DNA of 36,754 nucleotides from Firmicutes bacterium UBA993 (GCA_002292015.1 DBBD01000039.1:1-36754), one strand, 5' to 3'. Numbered from the stretch's first letter, positions 16,035 through 25,020 are shown. Made by a program: numbers and translations. Notes: generated by a model not told the origin, from the letters alone.

Positions 16035-16916
16035 ATGTCTGAAGGATGGCTGGCCCCCTTTTTATTGGCAACGCTGAGAGCAGCGACTCCGCTGATATTC
16101 TGTGCGCTGAGTGTTGTGCTGGCTGAAAGGGCCGGCGTTATACATATCGGTGTGGAAGGGGTTATGCTAGCCGGCGCGCTGGCAGGGTTATTGGGGGTCG
16201 TTTTCTGGGGAGACGCATATGTTGGAATTTTGTTCAGTTTGCTGGTGGGGCTAATACTTGGTCTTCTCCTGGCTCTGATCACAGTTTATCTGCCTTCCGA
16301 TCAGGTGGTCACCGGAATTGTATTCAATATATTCAGCCTCGGAGTAACCAGCTTTATTTTCAGGCTTGCAGCTGAGAAAAACGCGGCCGTTCAGGCATTA
16401 ATTCCGGTCATGCCCGGCTCAGTTTTCGGCCTCTCTCCGTTTATGGTGCTAGCTTTGGTGTTGACCGTATTTATGTGGTGGTTCATGTTTCGTACTGGGC
16501 CAGGTTTGAAAATCAGGTCAATGGGTGAAGATGCTCACGCAGCTCATGCCGCGGGGATTAATGTCGTTATAACCCGTATGCTGATACTGACTGCTGCTGC
16601 CGCTCTTTCGGCGCTGGGGGGCGCGGCCCTCACTATCGGTTGGGTGCGCAGTTTTACAGACAATATTACTCTCGGACGGGGCTTTATTGCACTGGCTGCT
16701 GCCTACTGTGGCCGGTGGAACCCTCTCTTGGCAACAGCAGCCTGCATCCTATTTGGCGCCGGAGAGGCGCTTGCTTTTCGTGCTCAGGCCGCCGGTGAGG
16801 GGCTAAACCCGCACTATTTTCTGATGATCCCTTATCTCCTCACACTGCTGGTAGTGGCGGTAGCGGGTAAAGGTCGGGCTCCGGCGGACGTTGGGCGACC
16901 ATATGTCAGGAGGTGA
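16035..16916 (+). CDS. BMP/nucleoside-type ABC transporter permease 2
   Basis: A 293-residue membrane protein forming the partner of the preceding permease (YufQ/NupQ type). It shows ATPLIFCALSVVLAERAGVI, HIGVEGVMLAGALAG, the conserved YLPSDQVVTGIVFNIFSLG, and the coupling loop KIRSMGEDAHAAHAAGINV. Length and hydrophobic segments are normal. It starts 57 bases after the previous stop and is followed 76 bases later by the substrate-binding lipoprotein. The two permeases would form a heterodimeric channel in the cytoplasmic membrane. Confidence 0.92.
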   Translation: MSEGWLAPFLLATLRAATPLIFCALSVVLAERAGVIHIGVEGVMLAGALAGLLGVVFWGDAYVGILFSLLVGLILGLLLALITVYLPSDQVVTGIVFNIFSLGVTSFIFRLAAEKNAAVQALIPVMPGSVFGLSPFMVLALVLTVFMWWFMFRTGPGLKIRSMGEDAHAAHAAGINVVITRMLILTAAAALSALGGAALTIGWVRSFTDNITLGRGFIALAAAYCGRWNPLLATAACILFGAGEALAFRAQAAGEGLNPHYFLMIPYLLTLLVVAVAGKGRAPADVGRPYVRR

Positions 16917-16992
16917 TGCCGGGCTGCATATAGAAGATAGCGGTGTTTTGTTCCGGCTAGGATTACGCAAACTTTAAGAGGAGGATCAGAAA

Positions 16993-18021
16993 ATGCGGAA
17001 GAGACATTTCAGTTTCATTGCTTTGCTATTAGTTCTCGGCTTGTTTACTGTCATGGTTCTCGGTTGCCCTGCTCCGGCAGATGATGCCGTTGCTGAGCCG
17101 GATCCGGTTGAGCCGGATCCGGTGCGGGTGGGTGCTATCTACTCCATTCCCGACCCGGCTCGTGGGGGCGGTTGGGATCGGGCCCAGTATGCCGGGCTTA
17201 AAACCCTCGAGACTGAATTTGGTTGGGAATTGTCTATTGCAGAAGCGGTGGAATTTCCCAAATTGGCTGAAACAGCGGCAGAGTTTGCCGAGAGAGGGTT
17301 CGACATAGTTATATTTACCAGCAGCGCCCATGTGGATGCTTGGAAAGAGGTAGCCCCACAATATCCTGATACCTGGTTTTTGCTGATGAGTGTTACTGAA
17401 ACGCTTCCCGAGTCGGATAATGTCGCCGCTTGGGTGCCTGATATGTACGTCTATGGCACCATGGTTGGAGCTCTGGCAGCCATGGCTAGCGAGACTGGGA
17501 CAATCGGCGCTATCGGAGGCATGCCCATACCAGCTTTAAAATTAATGTACAGCGGGATTATTGAAGGAGCTAAGGCGATAAACCCCGACAGCGAAGTTCT
17601 GGTAGACTGGGTAGGCGACTGGGTGGATGTGCCCAAACACAGTGAAGTTACCCGCCTGCAGATTGAGCGAGGCGCCGATGTTATTTTTGCAGTTACCGGA
17701 CCGGGGACCAAAGGCGTATTGGATGGAGCCGAGGCCGGTAATGCCTTGGTTATCGGCTACGCTGCCGATTGGTATGATGATGCTCCTGGCGCGATTTTGA
17801 CCAGTGTCTTGGTAGATACTCCGCCTATGTATCGCGAACTGGCGGAAGCATTTAACGCCGGTACCTTGACCAAAGGGATCAACCAGCTGACAGCCGTTAA
17901 TTTTACCTTGGCCGATTTCCGGGGCAAACTGCCGGATGCCGAAGCCCAAATCAAGGAAACTATAGCTAAGATTCAAAGAGGAGAAATCCAAATACCGCGT
18001 GTAATGCACGAGTTAGAATAA
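16993..18021 (+). CDS. BMP family substrate-binding lipoprotein
   Basis: A 342-residue binding protein of the Bmp/PnrA/Med family. The signal peptide ends with lipobox VLGC (Cys25), so it is lipid-anchored outside the cell. A short linker carries a duplicated EPDPV unit encoded by a direct repeat of GAGCCGGATCCGGT, which could vary by slippage. The mature domain begins VRVGAIYSIPDPARGGGWD and includes GFDIVIFTSSAHVDAW and TGTIGAIGGMPIPALKLMYSG, in line with the family. GAGGAGG at 16979-16985 supports the start. It is followed by a strong intergenic hairpin and then the ATPase. The ligand is unknown; family members often bind purine nucleosides. Confidence 0.92.
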   Translation: MRKRHFSFIALLLVLGLFTVMVLGCPAPADDAVAEPDPVEPDPVRVGAIYSIPDPARGGGWDRAQYAGLKTLETEFGWELSIAEAVEFPKLAETAAEFAERGFDIVIFTSSAHVDAWKEVAPQYPDTWFLLMSVTETLPESDNVAAWVPDMYVYGTMVGALAAMASETGTIGAIGGMPIPALKLMYSGIIEGAKAINPDSEVLVDWVGDWVDVPKHSEVTRLQIERGADVIFAVTGPGTKGVLDGAEAGNALVIGYAADWYDDAPGAILTSVLVDTPPMYRELAEAFNAGTLTKGINQLTAVNFTLADFRGKLPDAEAQIKETIAKIQRGEIQIPRVMHELE

Positions 18022-18057
18022 ACAGGTGATTTAGGCGCCTGTAATTTGTGACATGAC

Positions 18058-18097
18058 AGGGGCTGCGAACCGGATAGTCACCGGTTCAGTAGCCCCT
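18058..18097 (+). other. Strong intergenic hairpin after BMP lipoprotein gene
   Basis: AGGGGCT (18058-18064) and GAACCGG (18067-18073) pair with CCGGTTC (18081-18087) and AGCCCCT (18091-18097): 14 base pairs around a 2x3 internal loop with a 7-base terminal loop. No T-run follows, so transcription probably continues into the ATPase gene, with the hairpin protecting the upstream mRNA. Confidence 0.7.
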
Positions 18098-18140
18098 ATC
18101 ATAGAAAATTGCGGCATGAAGACTGTGAGGAAGGTTGACT

Positions 18141-19718
18141 ATGCACGATATTATTTCCCAGACCGGTTTAAGTAAAGACGCCGCTGCGTCATCTTGTGCC
18201 GTAGAAATGACCGGTATATCAAAAAGTTTCGGCGACGTCCGGGCCTTAGATGACATCGCTTTTAGTCTGCAGGCTGGTGAAGTGAGGGCGCTGGTTGGCG
18301 AGAACGGTGCTGGTAAGACCACCTTGATGAACATCTTATACGGTATCTACGCTGCTGATGAAGGGGTGATTCGCCTTGGTGGACGAGAGATTCCTCATTC
18401 CTGGTCACCCCGGGAAGCGATCCGGGCCGGTATCGGCATGATCCATCAGCATTTTGCTCTAATTTCGAATCACACGGTCTTGGAAAATATTGTTATGCCG
18501 CTGTTGAAATGGCGAGAAATCTCGCCGTCCTGGAAGTCGCATGCAAAAAGAGTTTCGGAAATTTGCCGGGAATATCATTTTCAGATAGATCTGCAATCAA
18601 GGGTGGAAGATCTCTCCATGGGTGAACGGCAGCAGGTGGAGATCGTTAAAGCCCTTTACCAGGGGGCAAAAGTCTTGATTTTGGATGAGCCCACCAGTGT
18701 GCTCACGCCACAACAAACAGAAGCCCTGTTTAGGTTTTTGCTTATATTGAAAAAGAGGGGCCATTCCGTGGTCTTGGTAACGCATAAACTTGATGAGACA
18801 ATGCAGATCAGCGACCGGATTACTGTTTTGCGCGGCGGAAAGCTGATCGGTACTATTGAGCGGGAGCAGGCGAACCCACAAATTATTGCCAGGATGATGA
18901 TCGAGCGAGACTGGATCGCCAGGTTAAAGGTTGCCCCGCTGCCCGATAGCGCCGCCGTAGTTTTAAAGGTTCGCAACCTTTCATTAAATAATGAACAGGG
19001 CATAAGGGTTTTAGACGATCTTTCCTTTCATGTCAGGGCCGGAGAGATCGTGGGTGTGGCTGGGGTAGCCGGAAACGGCCAGGTGGAGCTTTCCGACGCC
19101 TTGGTTGGGCTGCGTAGGGTTCAACAAGGCGCCGTGGAGATTGAAGGGATAAACAGCACCAGGCACACCGTACTCCAGCGCCGCAAGGCGGGCTTGGTTT
19201 TTATCCCGGAAGACAGGCATCACCGTGGTGTGGTTCTTGATATGGATATTGCCGAAAACATCGTTCTGAATACTATTAGCGAAAAGCCCTATTCCCGTTA
19301 CGGGGTGCTCCGGTCGCAGGTCATAACCGATTGCGCCGAAGAAGCGATTTCAGCCTATAGCATTAAGACTCCCGGTTGTCGTGTTCCAGTAGGAAATCTT
19401 TCCGGAGGGAACCAACAAAAAATTGTTATGGCACGAGCCCTGCTCCGCGAGCCCAGGATCATTATTGCCTGCCAACCGACGAGGGGCCTTGACTTCGGCG
19501 CTACGGAATACGTGCGCAAAAAACTGCTCGAGTGTGCTCAAAGAGGCATCGGGATTCTCCTGATCTCAAGCGATTTGGACGAAATACTCGAGCTTTCCCA
19601 CCGCATCTTGGTAATGTTCAGCGGTAAAATTGTAAGCGATCTCCCTGTGGACCGGGTAAATCTGGATCAACTAGGTCTACTGATGGCCGGGCACGGGCGG
19701 AATAATCAATTGGACTGA
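18141..19718 (+). CDS. BMP/nucleoside-type ABC transporter ATPase
   Basis: Double-NBD ATPase of 525 residues (YufO/NupO type). NBD1 has Walker A GENGAGKTT, MIHQHFALISNHTVLENI, signature LSMGERQQVEI and Walker B VLILDEPTSVLTPQQ. NBD2 has GVAGNGQVEL in place of a lysine-containing Walker A, which is usual in this family, then LSGGNQQKIVMARAL and a Walker B-like IIIACQPTRGLDFGA in which the acidic DEP is replaced by CQP, also seen in the family. ATG at 18141 follows GAGGAAGG at 18127-18134. The next gene starts 14 bases after the stop, so the importer and the redox genes probably share a transcript. Confidence 0.93.
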   Translation: MHDIISQTGLSKDAAASSCAVEMTGISKSFGDVRALDDIAFSLQAGEVRALVGENGAGKTTLMNILYGIYAADEGVIRLGGREIPHSWSPREAIRAGIGMIHQHFALISNHTVLENIVMPLLKWREISPSWKSHAKRVSEICREYHFQIDLQSRVEDLSMGERQQVEIVKALYQGAKVLILDEPTSVLTPQQTEALFRFLLILKKRGHSVVLVTHKLDETMQISDRITVLRGGKLIGTIEREQANPQIIARMMIERDWIARLKVAPLPDSAAVVLKVRNLSLNNEQGIRVLDDLSFHVRAGEIVGVAGVAGNGQVELSDALVGLRRVQQGAVEIEGINSTRHTVLQRRKAGLVFIPEDRHHRGVVLDMDIAENIVLNTISEKPYSRYGVLRSQVITDCAEEAISAYSIKTPGCRVPVGNLSGGNQQKIVMARALLREPRIIIACQPTRGLDFGATEYVRKKLLECAQRGIGILLISSDLDEILELSHRILVMFSGKIVSDLPVDRVNLDQLGLLMAGHGRNNQLD

Positions 19719-19732
19719 TGAGGTGATAGAAG

Positions 19733-20476
19733 ATGCGTAAGCTAAAGGTGCTGGGAATCTCGGGCAGCCCGCGCAAGGGTAACAGCGAGTATTTGCTACG
19801 CCATGCCATGGAGGCGGCCCAAAGCGTCCAACCGGAAGGGATCGAGTGCCGGGAATATTCTTTTCACCGGAAAGCCATGGGTCCCTGTATAGCCTGCGGC
19901 TATTGCGAAAAGCACGGCGGAGAGTGCAGTGTGAAAGACGATTTTGCCGGGTTGCGCGAACTTTGGCTTGAAGCCGACGTGGTGATCTACTCGGTTCCCG
20001 TTTATCATATGTCGATGCCGGGACAGGTTAAATGTTTCATCGACCGGTTAGGCAACAGCTTGTTCGGGCGCTACAAACACCTGTTTCCGCCGGGCGAGGA
20101 GAGCTTGCCGAAATTAATGAAAGTAATCGGCTCTATTGCTCAGGGTATTCATATCTCTTCCGGGCAGGAGCACACCTTGACCGACCTGATCAATCATGCG
20201 TTAATCATGCAGTGCGTCCCAGTGACCGGGGATATGTGGCACTCTTATATCGGCTGCGGCGGATGGACTTCCAACGAGATTGACCGGAGTGCGCTGCAGA
20301 ACCAGTATGAAAATCAGCAGTTCGACGCGATAATTGCCGTAAAATCAGCGCGGGATGTGGGCAGGCGGGCCGTGGAAACCTGTTTCCTGCTACAAGAAGG
20401 AATCCGCGCGCGCCGGGAAATGCTAGCTCCTGATCCGGTCTATAAACCGCTGCTGGACCGGATCTGTCCAGCGTAA
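19733..20476 (+). CDS. Iron-sulfur flavoprotein (NADPH-dependent FMN reductase family)
   Basis: A 247-residue flavodoxin-fold protein. The N-terminus has the FMN phosphate loop GISGSPRKGNSEYLL, and residues about 53-66 carry a compact cysteine cluster C-x2-C-x2-C-x6-C (CIACGYCEKHGGEC), the hallmark of iron-sulfur flavoproteins (Isf) of anaerobes, which bind one 4Fe-4S cluster and FMN. YSVPVYHMSMPGQVKCFIDR is the usual flavodoxin-like segment. These proteins pass electrons between ferredoxin and other carriers. Position directly before the ferredoxin-FAD-ferredoxin-AOR genes suggests it belongs to the same electron chain. The C-terminal 60 residues are less characteristic. Confidence 0.85.
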   Translation: MRKLKVLGISGSPRKGNSEYLLRHAMEAAQSVQPEGIECREYSFHRKAMGPCIACGYCEKHGGECSVKDDFAGLRELWLEADVVIYSVPVYHMSMPGQVKCFIDRLGNSLFGRYKHLFPPGEESLPKLMKVIGSIAQGIHISSGQEHTLTDLINHALIMQCVPVTGDMWHSYIGCGGWTSNEIDRSALQNQYENQQFDAIIAVKSARDVGRRAVETCFLLQEGIRARREMLAPDPVYKPLLDRICPA

Positions 20477-20525
20477 GCTGCCTTCTTTCCCGTGGCAAAG
20501 TATATTCCCCGGAGGAAGAAATTAA

Positions 20526-21002
20526 ATGTTGACCTTGAAGGTAGACCCGGTAAAATGTGACGGGTGCGGTCGTTGTGCGGTGGCCTGCCAGGTGGGCCAC
20601 GCCTTCTCAAGCGGAGGGCGGTTACCCGTTTTCGCGGCGCCGCTGCTCTGGATCCGGCAATCCGGCGACTCAAAGCGGATCGAGATCTGCCGTCATTGCG
20701 AAACGCCGGTTTGCGCCGACGCCTGTGTGGCGGGCGCCATCTATTGTGATGCGGGTAGTGGAACAGTGCAGGTTTGCGCTGATAAGTGTATCGGCTGTTA
20801 CAGCTGCGTCATGGATTGCCCCTTTGGCGCCCTATGTTTGCAGGAAGGCCTTGCTGCCAAATGCGATGGCTGCCGCGATATAAATGGACCGCTTTGCGCG
20901 AAGCATTGCCCCACGGGAGCGCTGCAAACTGCCGCTGACAGCAGGGCTGCTGCCGCTAGCCGCCGCCGGGGCAGACTTCTTTTGACCGGAAGGGCACGCT
21001 GA
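20526..21002 (+). CDS. Four-cluster 4Fe-4S ferredoxin subunit 1
   Basis: A 158-residue HycB/DmsB-type polyferredoxin. Four cysteine groups are visible: CDGCGRCAVAC, CRHCETPVCADAC, CIGCYSCVMDC and CDGCRDINGPLCAKHC, enough for four 4Fe-4S clusters. It acts as an electron wire between a catalytic and an electron-accepting subunit. The C-terminus is an Arg/Ala-rich tail (about the last 25 residues) with no cysteines. GGAGGAAG at 20511-20518 gives a clear start. The stop overlaps the FAD subunit start by one base (TGATG), strongly suggesting a co-translated complex. Confidence 0.88.
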   Translation: MLTLKVDPVKCDGCGRCAVACQVGHAFSSGGRLPVFAAPLLWIRQSGDSKRIEICRHCETPVCADACVAGAIYCDAGSGTVQVCADKCIGCYSCVMDCPFGALCLQEGLAAKCDGCRDINGPLCAKHCPTGALQTAADSRAAAASRRRGRLLLTGRAR

Positions 21003-22183
21003 TGAGCAAATATTTGATTATCGGCTACAGCACGGCTGGGCTCTCCGCTGTGCGGGCTTTGACAGAATACGAACCAAGGGCTTCCATAACGGTTATATCA
21101 GCGGAGCGGCACCTGCCCTATAGCCGCGTTTTGCTGACCCACTTCATCGCTGGAAAGGTACAACGCCGAGACCTTGATCTGGTGGTGCCCGATTTTTCGC
21201 AGCAGGCGGGGATAACCTTGCTGCAGGGCGTTCGAGCAGTTCACATTGATCCCGGCGAAAAACGGGTGATGCTGGATAACGGGGAGCGTCTTTCCTATCG
21301 CGCCCTGTTATTATCCACGGGGAGTTCTCCGATATTCCCTGAAGGCCTGACCCCCAGCGATCCCTGCGTGGCCGGGCTGCGCTCTTTGGAAGACTGTGAG
21401 AAAATCATGCGGCACGCCGTACCGGGGGCGGCGGTAGCGGTGATCGGCGGCGGGCCGGTAGGGGTAAAACTGGCCTGCGCCCTGCGTGAGGCGGGCGTTT
21501 CCGTCCATATGCTTGTCAGCTCGCCCCACCTTCTCTCTCAGGTGGCCGACGAAGAGGCCGCCGGTATGGTGCGGAAGCGAATGGAAGCGTGCGGGATCAA
21601 CATTTTGACCGGCGTGGATGTATCCGGCCTGGAGCCGGACTCTGACGGGGCGGCGACACTGATGTTAAACGACGGCACGGAGCTTGCGTGCAGCCTGGCC
21701 GTCTTCTGCAAGGGAGTTCGCCCAAATACAGAGCCCTTGCAGGTTCTGCAAACTCGGGGCGGCGGGATCCGGGTAGACAAGTTTATGCGTTCGGTATTTG
21801 AAGATATTTATGCCGCCGGCGATGTGGCCGAGACTTTTGAGATTACCCGGCGCCAATATTGTACGGCGGCGATCTGGCCCCATGCTGTGCGGCAAGGCCG
21901 CCTGGCCGGCTTGAACATGGCCGGGTGCGAGGCACCGTACGGCGGCTCCCTTTTCCGAAACGCATTGGAGGTCTTCGGGCTTCCCTTTATTTCCATCGGT
22001 ATTCACCCGGTAAGCTCCTGTGGGAACTGGGATATGGAAATCTGCCGGGACGGGCTAGTCTACCGGAAGCTGATTTATCGGGAGAACAGCCTGGTCGGAG
22101 CCCAACTGGTCGGCCGCGTGGAAGAAGCAGGTGCCCTGCAGGCGGAAATTCGCCGGTGTGCCGTACAAGATCTTGACGAATAA
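21002..22183 (+). CDS. FAD-dependent NAD(P)H oxidoreductase subunit (AorC-like)
   Basis: A 393-residue class I pyridine nucleotide-disulfide oxidoreductase-type flavoprotein without redox-active CxxC cysteines. The N-terminal FAD site is GYSTAGLSAVRAL (a variant of GxGxxG), the NAD(P) site is VIGGGPVGVKLACALREAG (about residues 140-158), and the second FAD contact is the segment ending IYAAGDVAET. It resembles NADH:rubredoxin/nitrite reductase FAD modules and the FAD subunit (AorC) of the NAD-dependent AOR of Aromatoleum. Sandwiched between two polyferredoxin genes and followed by AOR, it most likely exchanges electrons from the AOR with NAD(P). Confidence 0.87.
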   Translation: MSKYLIIGYSTAGLSAVRALTEYEPRASITVISAERHLPYSRVLLTHFIAGKVQRRDLDLVVPDFSQQAGITLLQGVRAVHIDPGEKRVMLDNGERLSYRALLLSTGSSPIFPEGLTPSDPCVAGLRSLEDCEKIMRHAVPGAAVAVIGGGPVGVKLACALREAGVSVHMLVSSPHLLSQVADEEAAGMVRKRMEACGINILTGVDVSGLEPDSDGAATLMLNDGTELACSLAVFCKGVRPNTEPLQVLQTRGGGIRVDKFMRSVFEDIYAAGDVAETFEITRRQYCTAAIWPHAVRQGRLAGLNMAGCEAPYGGSLFRNALEVFGLPFISIGIHPVSSCGNWDMEICRDGLVYRKLIYRENSLVGAQLVGRVEEAGALQAEIRRCAVQDLDE

Positions 22184-22210
22184 ATTTTTACGGTAAGGAG
22201 GCATTTTTAG

Positions 22211-22678
22211 ATGGACGCAAAGGCTGTCGTTGCAGTCCCTGACCGTTGTAGCGGGTGTAAACAGTGTGAATTGATTTGCTCCTTTGTTTACGAAAAAGGC
22301 TATTCACCGCGCCTGTCCCGGATTAAAGTGGTCCATTTCGAAGATCGGGGTTTAAGCGTGCCGGTTACCTGCGCATACTGCGATCGCCCAGTCTGTGAGG
22401 AAGTTTGTCCCGTGGGGGCCATGACCCACAACCCTGATACTGGTGCAGCCCTGGTTAAAGAAGAGCTTTGCCTTGGCTGTAAGGAGTGTGTCAACGCCTG
22501 CCCCTTAGGTGCGGTGGAGATGCATCCCGGGAAGCGTGTGGCCCTGCGCTGCGACCTGTGCGGGGGAGATCCGGCCTGCGTCAGGCACTGCTCCTACAAA
22601 GCCCTGAAATTTGAGCCCTCGCACCTGGGCGTCAAAAGCAAGCGTCGGGCGCGGGTGGAAGCGTGGAACCTGGAATAA
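22211..22678 (+). CDS. Four-cluster 4Fe-4S ferredoxin subunit 2 (AorA-like)
   Basis: A 155-residue polyferredoxin with four cysteine groups: CSGCKQCELIC, CAYCDRPVCEEVC, CLGCKECVNAC and CDLCGGDPACVRHC. It is similar in layout to subunit 1 but not a recent duplicate. It lies 25 bases upstream of the AOR gene and matches the small electron-transfer subunit (AorA) placed next to the tungsten subunit in NAD-dependent AORs. AAGGAGG at 22195-22201 supports the start. It should sit between the AOR active site and the FAD subunit. Confidence 0.88.
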   Translation: MDAKAVVAVPDRCSGCKQCELICSFVYEKGYSPRLSRIKVVHFEDRGLSVPVTCAYCDRPVCEEVCPVGAMTHNPDTGAALVKEELCLGCKECVNACPLGAVEMHPGKRVALRCDLCGGDPACVRHCSYKALKFEPSHLGVKSKRRARVEAWNLE

Positions 22679-22703
22679 TCAACGTTAGGCGGAGGCGAGC
22701 GCG

Positions 22704-24620
22704 ATGTATCAACATATAAAGGATATTCTGCATGTGGACTTAACGAAGCAGACCTGGTGGAGAGAGCCGGTCAGGAAGGAAGAGCTGCTCCACTATCTCG
22801 GCGGACGCGGCATCAGTGCCCGCATTTTGTGGAATCATGTCAGACCGGGTGTTGACCCCCTGGGGCCTGAAAATTTGCTGATCTTTGCTGCCGGTTTGCT
22901 CAGCGGCACCGCTGCGCCAAGCTCGGGGCGAACCACGGTGACCTGCCTCAGCCCGGCTACCGGTCTCTATATGAAAACAAATGCCGGCGGCTACTGGGGC
23001 GGCGAGCTAAAATATGCCGGATACGGACACCTGGTAGTGCACGGCCGCTCCGAAAAACCCGTGTTCCTGTGGATTGACGATGACCGGGTCGAGTTCCGCG
23101 ACGCGACTGCCCTCTGGGGGCTTGACGTGCGTGCTGCCGATGGCGCGATAAAGCATCAGTTGGAAGACCAAGATATCCAGATCTGCGCCATCGGCCAGGC
23201 CGGGGAGAACTTGGTTAATTTCGCGGCGGTTATGTTCTCCGTTTACAACGCCGCCGGGCGCTGCGGCGCCGGCGCGGTGATGGGTTCTAAAAACTTGAAA
23301 GCAGTGGCTGTGCGCGGCAGCGGGGCGATAGTGCCGGCCAAGCCCGATCGCTTCCACCAGCTGGTGCTGGAGTCCCGTGAGAAACTTCTGGCCGAATCGG
23401 GCATCGAGGGGATGTACCTCTATGGTACCGCCGGAAGTTTAAACTGGGTAAATGAGATGGGAGTCTTTGCCGCTTATAATTTTCAGCGCAGCCGCCTGGA
23501 CGATGTTTATTCGCTGACCGGGCAATGCCTGGCTGAAGAGGGTTTTTTAAAGCGGCGGGTGGCCTGTTTCAGTTGTATCATCGGCTGCCACCGTTACGCC
23601 ACCGTGGAACAGGGCGAATATGCCGGCACTTACTCCGGAGGTCCGGAGCTGGAGACCATGGGTGCTTTCGGTACCGGTTGCGGCATTCTTAAAACCGAAG
23701 CAGTGATGAAAGCAAATGAGCTCTGCAACATTTACGGTCTGGATACTATTTCTACCGGGGCGGTTATTCAATGGGCCATGGAATGCGCTGAAAAGGGCGC
23801 TCTCGGGCCCGAAGATTTGGACGGAGAGCCACTTCAGTGGGGCGACGCGGCGGCCGTTAATAAGATGATCAAAAAAATTGCTTTGCGGGAGGGGTTCGGT
23901 GCCGTATTAGCTGATGGCGTAAAAAAAGCGGCGCAGCATGTTGGCGCTGATTCCTGGAAGTGGGCGGTAGAAGCCAAAGGGTTGGAGCAATCCCGCGTGG
24001 ATACCCGCTCCGCCAAATCATATGCCCTCGCCTTTGCGGTAAACCCCAGGGGAGCCGATCACCTACATACAGAAACTTTTGCTGAATTCGGGCTAAGCCC
24101 TGAATCGCGGGATTTAATCAAACAGATTACCGGGGACGAAAAGTACGCCTCGCCTTATCTGACGGAGAAGAGAGCAGAAATTGTCCGCTGGCACGAGGAT
24201 TGTTATGCTGCCACCGACTGTTTGGGATTTTGTGCTTTTTCCAGCACCGCTCTCTACGGGATTACTCCGCAGGCTATGGCCGCACTGTTTTCTGCCTTTA
24301 CCGGTTTCGATCTGACTGAAGCTGAACTGATGGAAGCCGGCAAGCGTGTTGTTACGCTGGAGCGTTGTTTTAACGTGCGGCTGGGGGCAACTAGAAAAGA
24401 AGACCTGCTTCCCTGGCGTCTGATGAACGAAGAGACCCCAGACCGGCCGGGAGAAAAGGCGATCAACACCATGGAAGAGTTGGATGGGATGCTGGATCGC
24501 TATTATGAACTACACGGCTGGAATGTGGAGAGTGCCCGCCCCACAAGAGAATCCCTGGCCCGCCTGGGTATGAATGATGTGGCGGACGAATTGGCGGATG
24601 CGGGCTGCCTGGGCGATTAA
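22704..24620 (+). CDS. aor: Tungsten-containing aldehyde:ferredoxin oxidoreductase
   Basis: A 638-residue AOR-family enzyme that oxidises aldehydes to acids (or reduces activated acids) using a bis-tungstopterin and one 4Fe-4S cluster. The N-terminal domain shows LGGRGISARILW, APSSGRTTVTCLSPATG and GAVMGSKNLKAVAVRG. Cluster ligands are visible as C288-x2-C291-x3-C295 (CFSCIIGC) and C510 in DCLGFC, the counterpart of the DxxGLC pterin/cluster motif, with Phe replacing Leu. Length is normal. Substrate class cannot be fixed: AOR, GAPOR-like and carboxylate-reducing types share these motifs. Adjacent AorA-, AorC- and MoaD-like genes indicate an NAD-linked complex rather than a lone ferredoxin-dependent enzyme. 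Confidence 0.93.
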   Translation: MYQHIKDILHVDLTKQTWWREPVRKEELLHYLGGRGISARILWNHVRPGVDPLGPENLLIFAAGLLSGTAAPSSGRTTVTCLSPATGLYMKTNAGGYWGGELKYAGYGHLVVHGRSEKPVFLWIDDDRVEFRDATALWGLDVRAADGAIKHQLEDQDIQICAIGQAGENLVNFAAVMFSVYNAAGRCGAGAVMGSKNLKAVAVRGSGAIVPAKPDRFHQLVLESREKLLAESGIEGMYLYGTAGSLNWVNEMGVFAAYNFQRSRLDDVYSLTGQCLAEEGFLKRRVACFSCIIGCHRYATVEQGEYAGTYSGGPELETMGAFGTGCGILKTEAVMKANELCNIYGLDTISTGAVIQWAMECAEKGALGPEDLDGEPLQWGDAAAVNKMIKKIALREGFGAVLADGVKKAAQHVGADSWKWAVEAKGLEQSRVDTRSAKSYALAFAVNPRGADHLHTETFAEFGLSPESRDLIKQITGDEKYASPYLTEKRAEIVRWHEDCYAATDCLGFCAFSSTALYGITPQAMAALFSAFTGFDLTEAELMEAGKRVVTLERCFNVRLGATRKEDLLPWRLMNEETPDRPGEKAINTMEELDGMLDRYYELHGWNVESARPTRESLARLGMNDVADELADAGCLGD

Positions 24621-24652
24621 GCGGTAAAAAGATTTATTGGAGCGGAGCCTTT

Positions 24653-24907
24653 ATGATTAATGTGACGTTGCGGATCGGTGGAATCGGCGGAATGAACCGG
24701 GTTGCATGCAGCCAGTACTCCCTTTCCGACGGTACTACATTACAGGAATTTATGCAAACGTTAGTGGCGCAACATGGTGATGAAGTGCTTCACACGGCAA
24801 ATCTGGTAGCGGTCAACGGCCAGGCTATAAGAGAGCCTGCCCAATCCCGGATCGTCCTACAAGACGGGAGTGTGGTAGCCGTGATCCGGGCTCTTGCCGG
24901 CGGCTGA
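24653..24907 (+). CDS. MoaD/ThiS-like sulfur carrier protein
   Basis: An 84-residue beta-grasp protein ending in the Gly-Gly tail (RALAGG) that is adenylated and thiocarboxylated to donate sulfur. The core SDGTTLQEFMQTL, NLVAVNGQAI and LQDGSVVAVIRALAGG fits the MoaD/ThiS family. Its place directly after AOR, as in other AOR clusters, implies a dedicated sulfur carrier for the tungstopterin dithiolene. No thiamine genes are nearby, which argues against ThiS. GGAG at 24639-24642 precedes the ATG. Confidence 0.85.
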   Translation: MINVTLRIGGIGGMNRVACSQYSLSDGTTLQEFMQTLVAQHGDEVLHTANLVAVNGQAIREPAQSRIVLQDGSVVAVIRALAGG

Positions 24908-25020
24908 ACAGGCATTATAGCCATTCAGACACAAATATTTTATTGGTGTCAACAGCCTGAAGCGGTTTTCCAACGAGGGACTGCCGGCAATTAATCTGCA
25001 AAATCGGGAGGACATAATAA

